Positions 7,722 through 15,801 of a stretch of DNA of 43,789 nucleotides are shown here, piece after piece. The stretch is taken from assembly GCA_964470345.1 (NCBI GenBank), contig CAYYBE010000010.1, positions 1 to 43,789 on the forward strand, read 5' to 3'. A program made the position numbers and the translations under genes. The notes under the pieces were generated by a model. The model searched no databases. It saw only the letters and a program-made list of their open reading frames with translations, and was not told the DNA's origin. How positions within the stretch are numbered: the first letter of the stretch is position 1; each line of letters begins with the position of its first letter. Source of the DNA: CAYYBE01 sp964470345 (GTDB taxonomy: Bacteria; Babelota; Babeliae; Babelales; Babelaceae).

Positions 7722-8507
7722 ATGCAAAGAAAATTAGGGCTATTGATCTTGCTCAGCTCATTTGGTTTACTGAGGGCCAGTTTTTTGGGGGGCGATTTTC
7801 TTGATGATCTCGAGAATGTTAAGAATTTGGGATACACCATCAAAAGTGGGGCAGACCAATTGAGTAAGGCTCCTGCGCTTTTGACCGATGGGAAAAATCA
7901 ACTGCAGACAAAAATTGTTGATGCTCTTACTCCCCAACTGAAAACGTTAGCGGACAATATTACGCAAGTTAACAAAACGAAAGCTGATGCAGCGGCGAGT
8001 TTGCAACAAATTCGCGATGTTCAGCCAAAGGCAGCAAAAGCTGGATTTGGAAATACGGTTAAAAAAATACAGGATGCTATCGACTCTTCTCTTAGCGTTC
8101 TTGATTCTTTAGGAAAGCAAAAGGGTGGCGTTTTGCCATCGTTGCAATCTATTATTCAAGATTCTGTTAATTCATCAAATACGGCTATCCAAAATTTAAG
8201 TACTAATATTCAGAAGTTGCGTGATGCTTTAGAAAGCCAACAAGGTCTGTTTAAGGGTACGAATTTCATTCAACGATTGAACAAATTAGGCAATACGGTG
8301 ATAGATCTGGCAGATGCAGCTCTTTTCTTAGGAAGAGGGTTGCATGCAGTAACGAGTCAATTTATTGGCAAGAAGGATGATCGTCCTATCTGTTTTGATT
8401 GTCTGAAAGCGCCGAAAGATAGAACGCACGAACTCAAGATTTTTTGTGAAAAGCCTGCTTTCAAGCAACTATGCAAAAATAAATACAATGTAGCTTGGAA
8501 TTACTAA
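7722..8507 (+). CDS. Secreted helical protein, module 1 long partner
   Basis: The start is the ATG at 7722, preceded by GAGGGG, giving 261 residues. Residues 1-19 are a signal peptide. The body is predicted helical or coiled-coil. A motif near 45 (GADQLSKAPALLTDGKNQLQ) recurs in the long protein at 13296 (SADQLANAPKELEKGKAKLQ). The C-terminal quarter has the LGRGLHAV element, comparable to FGRGLETL and LGDGVEQL in the other two long proteins, and then five Cys residues. It corresponds to only the C-terminal half of the other long members. The next gene begins 10 bases downstream. Function is unknown; the architecture suggests an exported structural or host-contact protein. Confidence 0.75.
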   Translation: MQRKLGLLILLSSFGLLRASFLGGDFLDDLENVKNLGYTIKSGADQLSKAPALLTDGKNQLQTKIVDALTPQLKTLADNITQVNKTKADAAASLQQIRDVQPKAAKAGFGNTVKKIQDAIDSSLSVLDSLGKQKGGVLPSLQSIIQDSVNSSNTAIQNLSTNIQKLRDALESQQGLFKGTNFIQRLNKLGNTVIDLADAALFLGRGLHAVTSQFIGKKDDRPICFDCLKAPKDRTHELKIFCEKPAFKQLCKNKYNVAWNY

Positions 8508-8517
8508 GGGGAAAACT

Positions 8518-9120
8518 ATGAAACTTCAGATTAAAAACGTAGTGATTCTTTCATTTGTAGGGCTCTCGAGTTTTTCTGTTGCAGCCTTTTCACTTGATGA
8601 AATCAAGGGACAAATTACGGCTGCTGATACGCAGCTAAAAAATGCCTACACCCAAATGAGTAGCGGGAAGACGCTTCTTGTTACTGATGTCCCTGGCCAG
8701 TTGCGAGGTGGTGTGCGTGAAATTGAGAAGACGTTAGGACAAGTTAAGGGAATTCGTGATCAAATTGGATCGATTAGAAATACGATTGATGGCTTTCCTA
8801 ACACGCTTGGCTTGCGCAAAGTAATTTTTGGCATTGTACAGCTGAGCGATTTGGAAAAAGTGGTAAATCTGCTCTATTCGACCCTTGATGACATGGTGAA
8901 GTATCTTGAGCATATGAGGAGCAATTTTAACAATGCTATCACTTTGGTTAATAAACCACAGTTTCAGGATATTGACCCTCGCCCTGAGCAAAATGCAACT
9001 CCTGGGCTAAAGAATATTGCGACGAAGTTTGATATTGCTCAGTTTAAGCTCAAAAAAGCAACAGACATGCTTGACTCTATTTTAGATCGCATGAACAAAA
9101 ATGCTGCTGATTTGGATTAG
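8518..9120 (+). CDS. Secreted helical protein, module 1 short partner
   Basis: The product is 200 residues and starts at an ATG behind AGGGGAAA. The signal peptide is about residues 1-22 (ending SVAAFS). The middle holds a family block, PNTLGLRKVIFGIVQLSDLEK, which aligns with PSDLGIKAMAFELVQLRDTPE (10646 gene) and PSTLGLSAIAMKAVHLDDLPG (14458 gene). The rest is amphipathic helix with a heptad-like pattern. The three short proteins are clear paralogs, each following a long partner. No outside family is recognised. Confidence 0.75.
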   Translation: MKLQIKNVVILSFVGLSSFSVAAFSLDEIKGQITAADTQLKNAYTQMSSGKTLLVTDVPGQLRGGVREIEKTLGQVKGIRDQIGSIRNTIDGFPNTLGLRKVIFGIVQLSDLEKVVNLLYSTLDDMVKYLEHMRSNFNNAITLVNKPQFQDIDPRPEQNATPGLKNIATKFDIAQFKLKKATDMLDSILDRMNKNAADLD

Positions 9121-9174
9121 GGTTAAGGGAGAAGTGCAGAGATTAGGGTGTATAGAGAGGTGGGAGTAGGGAAT

Positions 9175-10626
9175 ATGAAACGAATGTATAAAGTTGTAAC
9201 GTCGATTTTTTGCGGAATTTTGATTGCTGGGATTATCCAAACGCCTCTTCAGGCAACAACGCTGTGGATTCACAATCAAAGTGACCGGTACATTGCGTGG
9301 GACATTAGCTGGGTAGGTGCATGTCATGGTCCCGACTGGAACACTGCTTTTGCTACGCTTGCTCCTAATACCACAAAAGATAGCCATGAAACGTGGTGCT
9401 CGCTCAGTAAGACAAAATTTAGAATCTATAAGCCTGACGGAAAAACCGTTGATTGGCAGACCGGTACCTATACCAATGCGGGGAATGCGACGTTTATTTT
9501 CTATAAAGATGCTAATGATAATTACAAAATACATGAAAGCAATGGGTTTACCGCGATTTCAGGATTTTTCAAAAGCATTGGTAGTTCGGTCAGTAATGCT
9601 TTTACTTCCCTGCCAGGAGAGATAAAAGATGCTGCTAAAAAATTCGGTGGCGCTGTTAAGAGCGGTGTGATAGACCCCTTTAAAGATAACGTCATTGACC
9701 CGACCGTTGCATTTGGTAAAGATACGGCTGCAGTTATTAGCGCTAATTTAGCAAAAGGATTTGGTGTAGTCGTTCCGACCTTTGCGGCAGGTGTTATGAA
9801 AGGGATTAATCTGGCTACGGACAAAGTGATTAAGCCTGTGCGTAATTTTGCTAAAGATAAAGTGTTTGACCCTGTCTATTACGGAACAAAATTAAATGTA
9901 GCCTTTGCCACGGTTGTTGATGGAATTGAAAAAGCTGGCAAGGCCGTTTATTTGGATAAAGCTGCTAAGTTTGTGAGCGACCATGCTCTCTCGCCGGTTA
10001 TTGATTTTATTGATGACAAACTTATTGGCAACATAGCCAAGGCATTACATGCGATGCAAGCTATTGCGAAGCAGATCAAAACAGGTGCCGTTCAGGTTGA
10101 GAATATCACGAACACATTAAATCAATACAATACGCAAACCTTGCAAAATGAATTGCTCAAGAACATTGCTGAAAAACGGCTTGAAATTGTCAATGCTATT
10201 CAGAACTTGCAAGCTCAGCGAAAAGCTGTCGCTGATGGGCGTGCGCAGTTAGCGGGCTTTAAGACTACTGCTAAAAAATTGAAGCTAACGCTTGTTGACA
10301 GTATGGATGAGGCACTTGTTGCTATTGATGAGTTGCTCGTAGCACTTGCCGTTGGTAATAACGCAGTACTTCCAACGTTATTGCAGGTAGTTGATGAGGC
10401 TACCGCGATTGTTAAAAAGGCCCTGGTTGATTTGGCTTTTCAAACGAACTCTCTTAAAGATGCCTTAAATAGAAAAGACTTTTGTTTAGAGGGCGCAACA
10501 CCAAGCCAATGCCCATATTATAGACGTCTATGGCTCTTGGGTGATGGGGTAGAACAATTAGCTGACAAGGTTATTGCCCTAGCAAATACGGTGTCGTCAT
10601 TAAATCCATTAAAACTTGCGCTGTAA
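9175..10626 (+). CDS. Secreted two-part protein, module 2 long partner
   Basis: The ATG at 9175 is chosen because the signal peptide (MKRMYKVVTSIFCG to about residue 27) begins there; the upstream GTG would add nine charged residues. The product is 483 residues. Residues 28-125 form a beta-rich domain (ATTLWIHNQSDRYIAW, CSLSKTKF, GTYTNAGNATF, YKIHES) shared with the minus-strand gene at 20280. The middle is a chain of DKVxxP segments (DKVIKPVRNFAKDKVFDPV). The C-terminal 190 residues are helical and match the other long partners, ending with a Cys pair and WLLGDGVEQLADKV. The short partner starts 19 bases later. Function is unknown. Confidence 0.75.
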   Translation: MKRMYKVVTSIFCGILIAGIIQTPLQATTLWIHNQSDRYIAWDISWVGACHGPDWNTAFATLAPNTTKDSHETWCSLSKTKFRIYKPDGKTVDWQTGTYTNAGNATFIFYKDANDNYKIHESNGFTAISGFFKSIGSSVSNAFTSLPGEIKDAAKKFGGAVKSGVIDPFKDNVIDPTVAFGKDTAAVISANLAKGFGVVVPTFAAGVMKGINLATDKVIKPVRNFAKDKVFDPVYYGTKLNVAFATVVDGIEKAGKAVYLDKAAKFVSDHALSPVIDFIDDKLIGNIAKALHAMQAIAKQIKTGAVQVENITNTLNQYNTQTLQNELLKNIAEKRLEIVNAIQNLQAQRKAVADGRAQLAGFKTTAKKLKLTLVDSMDEALVAIDELLVALAVGNNAVLPTLLQVVDEATAIVKKALVDLAFQTNSLKDALNRKDFCLEGATPSQCPYYRRLWLLGDGVEQLADKVIALANTVSSLNPLKLAL

Positions 10627-10645
10627 AATAGAGAAAGGGATACAT

Positions 10646-11200
10646 ATGAAAAGTAAAATACTTGCATTTTTTATGGGGTCTGTGACATGGTGTTGGTATA
10701 TGGCCGCTGCTGAGCCGCTCAACGATCCTCTCCTTAAGCAGGGCGAGGGTGTCTTGACGCAGCTACAGGGAGCTACCAACCAACTTCAAGCTGGTCAAAC
10801 TTTGATCTCGACGACATTGCAAGCGAGTATCGTTGATGGGAAGAAAAAATTGGGAGAAATACAGCGGCAAGTTGCTGGAGTAAAAGGAACAGTGGGCGGT
10901 GTTAATGATCTGATTAATCAGATACCGTCTGATTTGGGAATAAAGGCTATGGCATTTGAATTGGTACAATTGCGAGATACTCCAGAGATTATTGATACGG
11001 TGAATAACAAAATTATTTCGGGAGCATCAAAGCTTTTGACTGATATCCAAGCCAAATTGGAAACATTAACAACAAAGATTAATAATTCAGGCATTGATGC
11101 CAAATTCAATAATGCCCTTGCAAAACTTGGCACAGCGACAACAAAATTATCAAAAACTTTAGCGGCTTATAAAAAGAGTTTATTGGAGAGTGAAGAGTAA
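10646..11200 (+). CDS. Secreted helical protein, module 2 short partner
   Basis: The product is 184 residues from the ATG at 10646, preceded by GAAAGGG. It has a signal peptide to about residue 22 (ending MAAAEP). It carries the short-partner block PSDLGIKAMAFELVQLRD and a long helical tail. The segment ASIVDGKKKL also resembles AAIVDGKAKV in the 1,474-residue protein at 15802, hinting at a common coiled-coil ancestry. It sits 19 bases after its long partner. Confidence 0.75.
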   Translation: MKSKILAFFMGSVTWCWYMAAAEPLNDPLLKQGEGVLTQLQGATNQLQAGQTLISTTLQASIVDGKKKLGEIQRQVAGVKGTVGGVNDLINQIPSDLGIKAMAFELVQLRDTPEIIDTVNNKIISGASKLLTDIQAKLETLTTKINNSGIDAKFNNALAKLGTATTKLSKTLAAYKKSLLESEE

Positions 11201-11281
11201 GGAGGTGGAGTGAGTAGGATGTGTAGAAAAAGTAATTGAGTTTAACTCGAGATGTGTACAATTTTTAAGGAGAAGTGACAG

Positions 11282-12208
11282 ATGAAAACACAAAAATATC
11301 TTTTAATGCTTGTCGGCGCCGCCAGCATGAGTAGTGCAGCCTACAGTATGGACTTGAACCAAATTAAAGACAAAGCAGTAGCTACCGCAACCAAAGTTGC
11401 TGATTTTTCAGATGCTCTTGCAAGTAATGATTTTGATGCAGTTAAATCATATTTAGCTAAAAATGATGGGTATCTCTTTACCCCTGCAGCTCTTGAAGTA
11501 ATTGTTAATGCTTTAGAACAAGCGCAATCATTTGTACATAACAAACTTGCTATGATCCCTGTGAAGGATATTGAAGGTGCAGGTCTTCCAACTGAAGTAG
11601 TTGCAGGATTAAAAGCAGCCATAGAATTTTCAGGCAAATCTGTTGATTTACAGCCAATGGTTGATCGCCTGAGCCAAATTAAATTGAGCCCAGAAAACTT
11701 TACTAAGTTTGTGGAGCTCTTGAAAGCTAAATCTTCTGAACTTGATTTTTCTAAAGTGAAAGCTGCTGTTAATGCTATGAAGGCAAATAGAGCTGCATTT
11801 GAAGCTTCAGTAGACGCTTTGCGTCGTGCTAAAGCTGACAAGGTTCCAGGGAAAATAGCTGTTATTGTTCAAGAATGGTGGAACAATAAAGACAACCCAG
11901 TAGTTTGGGATGAATTGCAAACGAGGGTAATGGCTGATGCTTTTGTCTATGCAGGCAAATTACAACAACATAGTGGTAATTTCGCTAAAGTGTTAGAATC
12001 TTTTGCCCAATTTGCTGTCAGTATTGCTGATTTGGCTAAACAAGTAGTTTCAGTCTACGGACCGGTACTTGCTGATGCAGTTCCAGCACAAGAAAAGGCT
12101 CAAATTAACAAGGCCGTCATGTTTGTTAAAGATCGCTTTGGTGATGTAAAAGAAAAAGTATCACCGGTGATTAACAAAGTTAAGAATGCTGTAAGTTCTT
12201 TGCGATAA
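11282..12208 (+). CDS. Secreted alpha-helical protein, unknown
   Basis: The product is 308 residues. The ATG follows AAGGAGAAG, and a signal peptide ends near residue 22 (SAAYSM). The body is Ala/Lys/Val-rich and almost wholly helical, with DKAVATATKVADF and DRFGDVKEKVSPVINKVKNA as typical stretches. It lacks the block of the short-partner family and may be a separate family in the same cluster. A strong intrinsic terminator follows 21 bases after the stop, so this gene ends the transcript that probably begins at 7722 or 9175. Confidence 0.75.
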   Translation: MKTQKYLLMLVGAASMSSAAYSMDLNQIKDKAVATATKVADFSDALASNDFDAVKSYLAKNDGYLFTPAALEVIVNALEQAQSFVHNKLAMIPVKDIEGAGLPTEVVAGLKAAIEFSGKSVDLQPMVDRLSQIKLSPENFTKFVELLKAKSSELDFSKVKAAVNAMKANRAAFEASVDALRRAKADKVPGKIAVIVQEWWNNKDNPVVWDELQTRVMADAFVYAGKLQQHSGNFAKVLESFAQFAVSIADLAKQVVSVYGPVLADAVPAQEKAQINKAVMFVKDRFGDVKEKVSPVINKVKNAVSSLR

Positions 12209-12229
12209 GAGCTTAGAAGCATACAGACA

Positions 12230-12270
12230 AAGGCGGGAACGGAGTAACTCCGTTCCCGCCTTCCTTTTTT
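12230..12270 (+). terminator. Strong intrinsic terminator
   Basis: A perfect 15-bp stem (12230-12244 with 12248-12262) closes a TAA loop and is followed by CC and six T residues. It ends the plus-strand block and separates it from the convergent gene at 12284. Confidence 0.9.
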
Positions 12271-12283
12271 CTCCCTGTGAGGT

Positions 12284-13087
12284 TCAGTCTTTTATCAGTG
12301 TAGGCTGGAGGGGATTTGTGATGTTGAGTTTAATAACGGTGGCATGCCTCAGTCGTAATTCAAGCGTTTTTGGTGCAATATTTCTCGTGATTCGCTTGAA
12401 TTCGGTTGCTCCATCTGACGACTCGCCCCAATACTCATCGACGAATGTAACTGATCTGTCTGTCGGGTTATAAACCATCTCGTCAAAGTCGAGTACGTCT
12501 ACATTCTCGACGCTGCGCGGCCATGCTTTTTGCTGAATCCTAATGGTAGTACTTGTTATATCCTCTTCACCGCGGTCAGCCGGGTAAACGTATTCGTACT
12601 TTGATTCGGAATAGTTAGGAAACTTGATGGTGTTGATTGGTATGACGATGGTTTTTGGTTTGCGAGTCTCTATTTTTGTCAGATCGATAATGTAGAGCTT
12701 TTTCAGGGAAAAAATATAGGCATAGTGGTCAAAGACGATGAGTGATTTGATGGGATAGTCTTTGGCAGCGGGAATGTTAACATCAGCTTGTCCGTTTGGC
12801 AATGTTGCACGAAGGTGGTTCGTATCAATGGAATAGATTGCCTCTGTTGACTCCTTTGCATTCCATTGTTTTCCTTTCCAATCAACGTTTTTCCCGTTCA
12901 CAATAAAAGGTTTTTGCGATACTGAAAATTTTTTATTTAAAGCATTAAAAACGTTTTTATAAAATTTCCCATTATCCGCAAACCATACAGTCCATTGGTA
13001 TGTTGTCGATTCTGATATGGCACCCAGGTGGCTGGCAGAACCGACCAGCGCGGTTAGCGTCATTGCAAGTAGTAAGTAGTTTTTCAT
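12284..13087 (-). CDS. Secreted beta-propeller-like protein, paralog of 15120 gene
   Basis: The ATG at 13087 follows AAAGGAG, giving 267 residues with a signal peptide ending near residue 24 (HLGAIS). Mid-protein there is DHYAYIFSLKKLYIIDLT, and the C-terminus is LNITNPLQPTLIKD. These match ENYAYVISWKNQIQVLDLS and IDITDPRNPVVK in the gene at 15120. The pairing of a YAYV...L.VLDLS strand set with a DIT-P-NP turn resembles LVIVD-type propeller repeats, but only one or two copies are present. The two paralogs lie on opposite sides of the module-3 genes and face opposite ways. Confidence 0.7.
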   Translation of the reverse strand: MKNYLLLAMTLTALVGSASHLGAISESTTYQWTVWFADNGKFYKNVFNALNKKFSVSQKPFIVNGKNVDWKGKQWNAKESTEAIYSIDTNHLRATLPNGQADVNIPAAKDYPIKSLIVFDHYAYIFSLKKLYIIDLTKIETRKPKTIVIPINTIKFPNYSESKYEYVYPADRGEEDITSTTIRIQQKAWPRSVENVDVLDFDEMVYNPTDRSVTFVDEYWGESSDGATEFKRITRNIAPKTLELRLRHATVIKLNITNPLQPTLIKD

Positions 13088-13137
13088 CACGACTCCTTTT
13101 ATAATAAGAGATTTTCTGACCATTTCCTGTCTATGAG

Positions 13138-13165
13138 CGTATATTCTCCCTGTTTTTCAGGTCAA
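13138..13165 (-). promoter_or_regulatory. Candidate promoter for the 12284 gene
   Basis: On the minus strand, TTGACC (13165-13160) and TATACG (13143-13138) have a 16-base spacer. The start codon is about 50 bases downstream. Confidence 0.4.
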
Positions 13166-13192
13166 TAGTTTATCGAAAATTACGCATAATAA

Positions 13193-13222
13193 TTGACTTA
13201 TTGAAATAAAAATGGGTATAAC
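13193..13222 (+). promoter_or_regulatory. Candidate promoter for module 3
   Basis: TTGACT (13193-13198) and TATAAC (13217-13222) have an 18-base spacer. The TATAACT -10 is the same as in the promoters at 32330 and 36727. Confidence 0.5.
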
Positions 13223-13295
13223 TGAAGACGGGATGGTCTTAGTTGCAGAAAGATGCTGGAACTAGAAAAGATAACGAAAATTGGGGAGAAAAAGC

Positions 13296-14444
13296 GTGAA
13301 TAGAAGGCGTTTATTGCTCTTGCTTGGGGGAGCTCTTTTTGTAGGGGGAGTTGGGGTAACGATATACCCGAGCTTTTTGGATAAAATAAACCCGGCCAAT
13401 TGGGATTGGGATGCGGCTAACCCTGCAAAATGGGACTGGAATAAAGCGAATCCGATAGAGTGGGCGAGTGCCCTAAAGGGAGCCTTTGAGGACGTTGGCA
13501 ATTGGGCAGCCAATAATGTTCCTGGTGTCCGTGAGGCTGCTGCTGGGGTTAAGTACGTGGCTGAACAGACGATGAATAAAGTAATAGCACCGGCGGCGGG
13601 GTTGGTCACCGCTGCAGGCACTGCTATCATAGCACCAACGATTACAGGGTTGTCGTGGGTTAAAGATAAAGCGATTGATCCGGCAACGGGTGCTATTAAA
13701 GTGCATCTTATTAATCCAGTAACCGGTGCAATTAAGGATGTGGTGATCGAACCGTTAAAGCTTGATACGGCTTTTAATTTTATTAAAGATCAGGCTCAAT
13801 TTGTATCAGACAAAATATATCTGACAAAAGCTATAAACTTCTTAAAAGAAAACGTTATTGATAAAATTCGTGGTTTTATCGATGATCAACTTTTTAATGG
13901 CCTGCGAGAAATTGCAAAGATTGGTAAATTGCTGCAAACCAGTGCTGATCAACTTGCCAATGCGCCAAAAGAGCTTGAAAAAGGCAAGGCGAAGTTGCAA
14001 AATGACCTTCGCGCGCAATTTCAAAAAGATCTGTATCTTCCAACACTTGATAATATTAAAAAAGTGCAAGAGGGGAAGGCAAAAATACAAGATGGCCTTG
14101 CTCAACTTAATAAAGCAAGTGCCGTTATGGTCAAATTGCGCCTTACAGCATCGGTGGATAAATTGAAAAAAGCGTTGGAGTCAGCGTTATTCGCCTTAAA
14201 ATTCTTGGTATCTGACGACGGGAAAACCGGATTTTTGGGTGAATTGTCAAGGGTTACAAAAACAGGGATTGAAAATACCGATCAGGTGGTAGTAGTTTTA
14301 GGAAATCAAATTCAAGAGCTGAAAAATAAACTTGGTGCAAAAGGTTTTTGTGCAGACCCAATGCCAGGTCAATGTGATGTGCCGGGACGGCTCAAGGCTT
14401 TTGGTAGAGGACTAGAAACTCTCGCTAATGGACTTATCTTGTAA
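13296..14444 (+). CDS. Exported helical protein with NPAxWDW repeats, module 3 long partner
   Basis: A GTG at 13296 is the likely start, because GGGGAGAA lies 6-13 bases upstream and the hydrophobic segment RRRLLLLLGGALFVGGVGV begins right after; the product is 382 residues. The segment may be a signal or a membrane anchor. Residues 31-55 hold three near-copies of an NPAxWDW unit. DPATGAIKVHLINPVTGAIK is a tandem pair. From about 210 onward the helical part matches the other long partners (SADQLANAPKELEKGK; FGRGLETLANGL; Cys pair FCADPMPGQC). Unlike the 9175 protein it lacks the N-terminal beta-domain. The short partner follows 13 bases downstream. Confidence 0.75.
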   Translation: MNRRRLLLLLGGALFVGGVGVTIYPSFLDKINPANWDWDAANPAKWDWNKANPIEWASALKGAFEDVGNWAANNVPGVREAAAGVKYVAEQTMNKVIAPAAGLVTAAGTAIIAPTITGLSWVKDKAIDPATGAIKVHLINPVTGAIKDVVIEPLKLDTAFNFIKDQAQFVSDKIYLTKAINFLKENVIDKIRGFIDDQLFNGLREIAKIGKLLQTSADQLANAPKELEKGKAKLQNDLRAQFQKDLYLPTLDNIKKVQEGKAKIQDGLAQLNKASAVMVKLRLTASVDKLKKALESALFALKFLVSDDGKTGFLGELSRVTKTGIENTDQVVVVLGNQIQELKNKLGAKGFCADPMPGQCDVPGRLKAFGRGLETLANGLIL

Positions 14445-14457
14445 TGGGGGTAGATCA

Positions 14458-15075
14458 ATGAAAAGGCGAATCAATAACAACATGAAGCAAATGCTTTTGG
14501 GGATAGTAACGTTGGGCTTGTCGTTTTCAGCCATGGGAATGGAATCTGACAAGGTACTTCAAACTTTAAAAGATACCAAGAAGGGTTTTGAGACTGCGCG
14601 AGATACTCTTAAAAAGACGAGTACCAGTGTAACCAGGGGTATCAATGACTTGAGTAGTAAACTTGTAGCAGGAGTTGACCAGGCAGGAGCACAAGTAGAG
14701 AGGATTCAAAAACAGGTAAAGGAAGCTTTGACGCTTCTTGGAAGTATTCCGAGCACGCTTGGCCTCTCTGCGATTGCGATGAAAGCGGTACATTTAGATG
14801 ATTTGCCAGGAGTGCTTGAATATTTGGTGAATACCCCTATGCAGACAATTATTAATTACATGACAGCATTGGGCAAGGATTATAAGAGCCTCGTTGAGAG
14901 GTATAGGTTTGGAGGGACAGTGCGCGTACCGGTTCCAGGCGTTCCGGGTCAGGCTACTTTGGATATGACTGAAGCATTTGCTCTCGCAGATAATACGCTT
15001 GGTGTTGCCATTAACACGCTCAATGAGTTTATTCAAAGCATGGAAGTGGCAATGGAAGAGTTGGGAGAGGATTAA
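14458..15075 (+). CDS. Secreted helical protein, module 3 short partner
   Basis: The ATG at 14458 follows GGGGG, giving 205 residues. The signal peptide runs to about residue 30 (LGLSFSAMGM). It has the short-partner block PSTLGLSAIAMKAVHLDDLPG near 100. An insertion near 155 (VRVPVPGVPGQA) distinguishes it from its paralogs. The remainder is helical. The gene at 15120 begins 44 bases later. Confidence 0.75.
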   Translation: MKRRINNNMKQMLLGIVTLGLSFSAMGMESDKVLQTLKDTKKGFETARDTLKKTSTSVTRGINDLSSKLVAGVDQAGAQVERIQKQVKEALTLLGSIPSTLGLSAIAMKAVHLDDLPGVLEYLVNTPMQTIINYMTALGKDYKSLVERYRFGGTVRVPVPGVPGQATLDMTEAFALADNTLGVAINTLNEFIQSMEVAMEELGED

Positions 15076-15119
15076 GAATTGTGAGTATGTACCACATTAT
15101 ATATTGAAGGAGAAGGGAC

Positions 15120-15689
15120 ATGATGCAAAAGTTCAAATTACTAGCAATGTTTACGTTGACTACTCTTGCGGGCCAATTGCTGCACGCGGTTGAAGACGTA
15201 CAGAGGGTTGTGTCGGCCCCGTGCACCATTGTTGGGGGTAATCTAAGAACTATGGTCTTTGCAGGACAAGAATATCAGAATGTGAGATGGTGTGGGTTTG
15301 GCTACCTAGATTTTAAGGGAAGGCCATTTCTGCTGAATACGTACGATGCTAATACGAGTACGTTTTGGGGGCGCACGAGCAGGGGAGAGCTTTCGGTGAT
15401 TCCTGGAGCGTTTCTTCTTATCGTTGTCGAAAATTATGCCTATGTTATCTCGTGGAAAAACCAAATACAGGTTCTTGATCTTTCTCAAGGGCAGGCAAAG
15501 TCGGTAGGCATTTTTCCTGCGAAGTTTCCTTACCGAGAACCATCGGCCGATCTTGATGCATATAAACAGTACATGTCTGGTTTCTCTTATGAGGTTGTTA
15601 ATAACAAAATTTGGCTCAGGCAGAGTAGTTCGAATGAGCCTGCGGTAAGAATCGATATTACCGATCCACGTAATCCTGTCGTAAAGTAG
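15120..15689 (+). CDS. Secreted beta-propeller-like protein, paralog of 12284 gene
   Basis: The product is 189 residues. The start is ATG ATG behind AAGGAGAAGGG, so either Met may be used. A signal peptide runs to about residue 24 (LLHAVED). The body is beta-rich, with ENYAYVISWKNQIQVLDLS and the C-terminus IDITDPRNPVVK, as in the minus-strand gene at 12284. The N-terminal third has a Cys pair. No enzyme motif is seen. It lies between module 3 and the giant gene. Confidence 0.7.
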   Translation: MMQKFKLLAMFTLTTLAGQLLHAVEDVQRVVSAPCTIVGGNLRTMVFAGQEYQNVRWCGFGYLDFKGRPFLLNTYDANTSTFWGRTSRGELSVIPGAFLLIVVENYAYVISWKNQIQVLDLSQGQAKSVGIFPAKFPYREPSADLDAYKQYMSGFSYEVVNNKIWLRQSSSNEPAVRIDITDPRNPVVK

Positions 15690-15750
15690 CAGTAGGTTTT
15701 TACCCAGGTATTCCAGGTTCGCTCATCTGGTAGGTTATTGACTTTTGCTT

Positions 15751-15797
15751 CCCCGCCGCGTCATCTTAAACAAGATACAGATTACGCGGTGGGGGAG
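15751..15797 (+). promoter_or_regulatory. Hairpin covering the ribosome binding site of the giant gene
   Basis: CCCCGCCGCGT (15751-15761) pairs with ACGCGGTGGGG (15784-15794) over 11 positions, one of them G-U. The loop holds a small ATCTT/AAGAT stem (15763-15776). The right arm overlaps the GGGGGAG ribosome binding site at 15791-15797, so translation from 15802 should be blocked while the hairpin is closed. Confidence 0.55.
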
Positions 15798-15801
15798 TTC
15801 T

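Noticed and set aside
15738..15767. TTGACT with TCATCT as a promoter for the giant gene
   Set aside because: The -10 is poor and the spacer is the left arm of the GC-rich hairpin.
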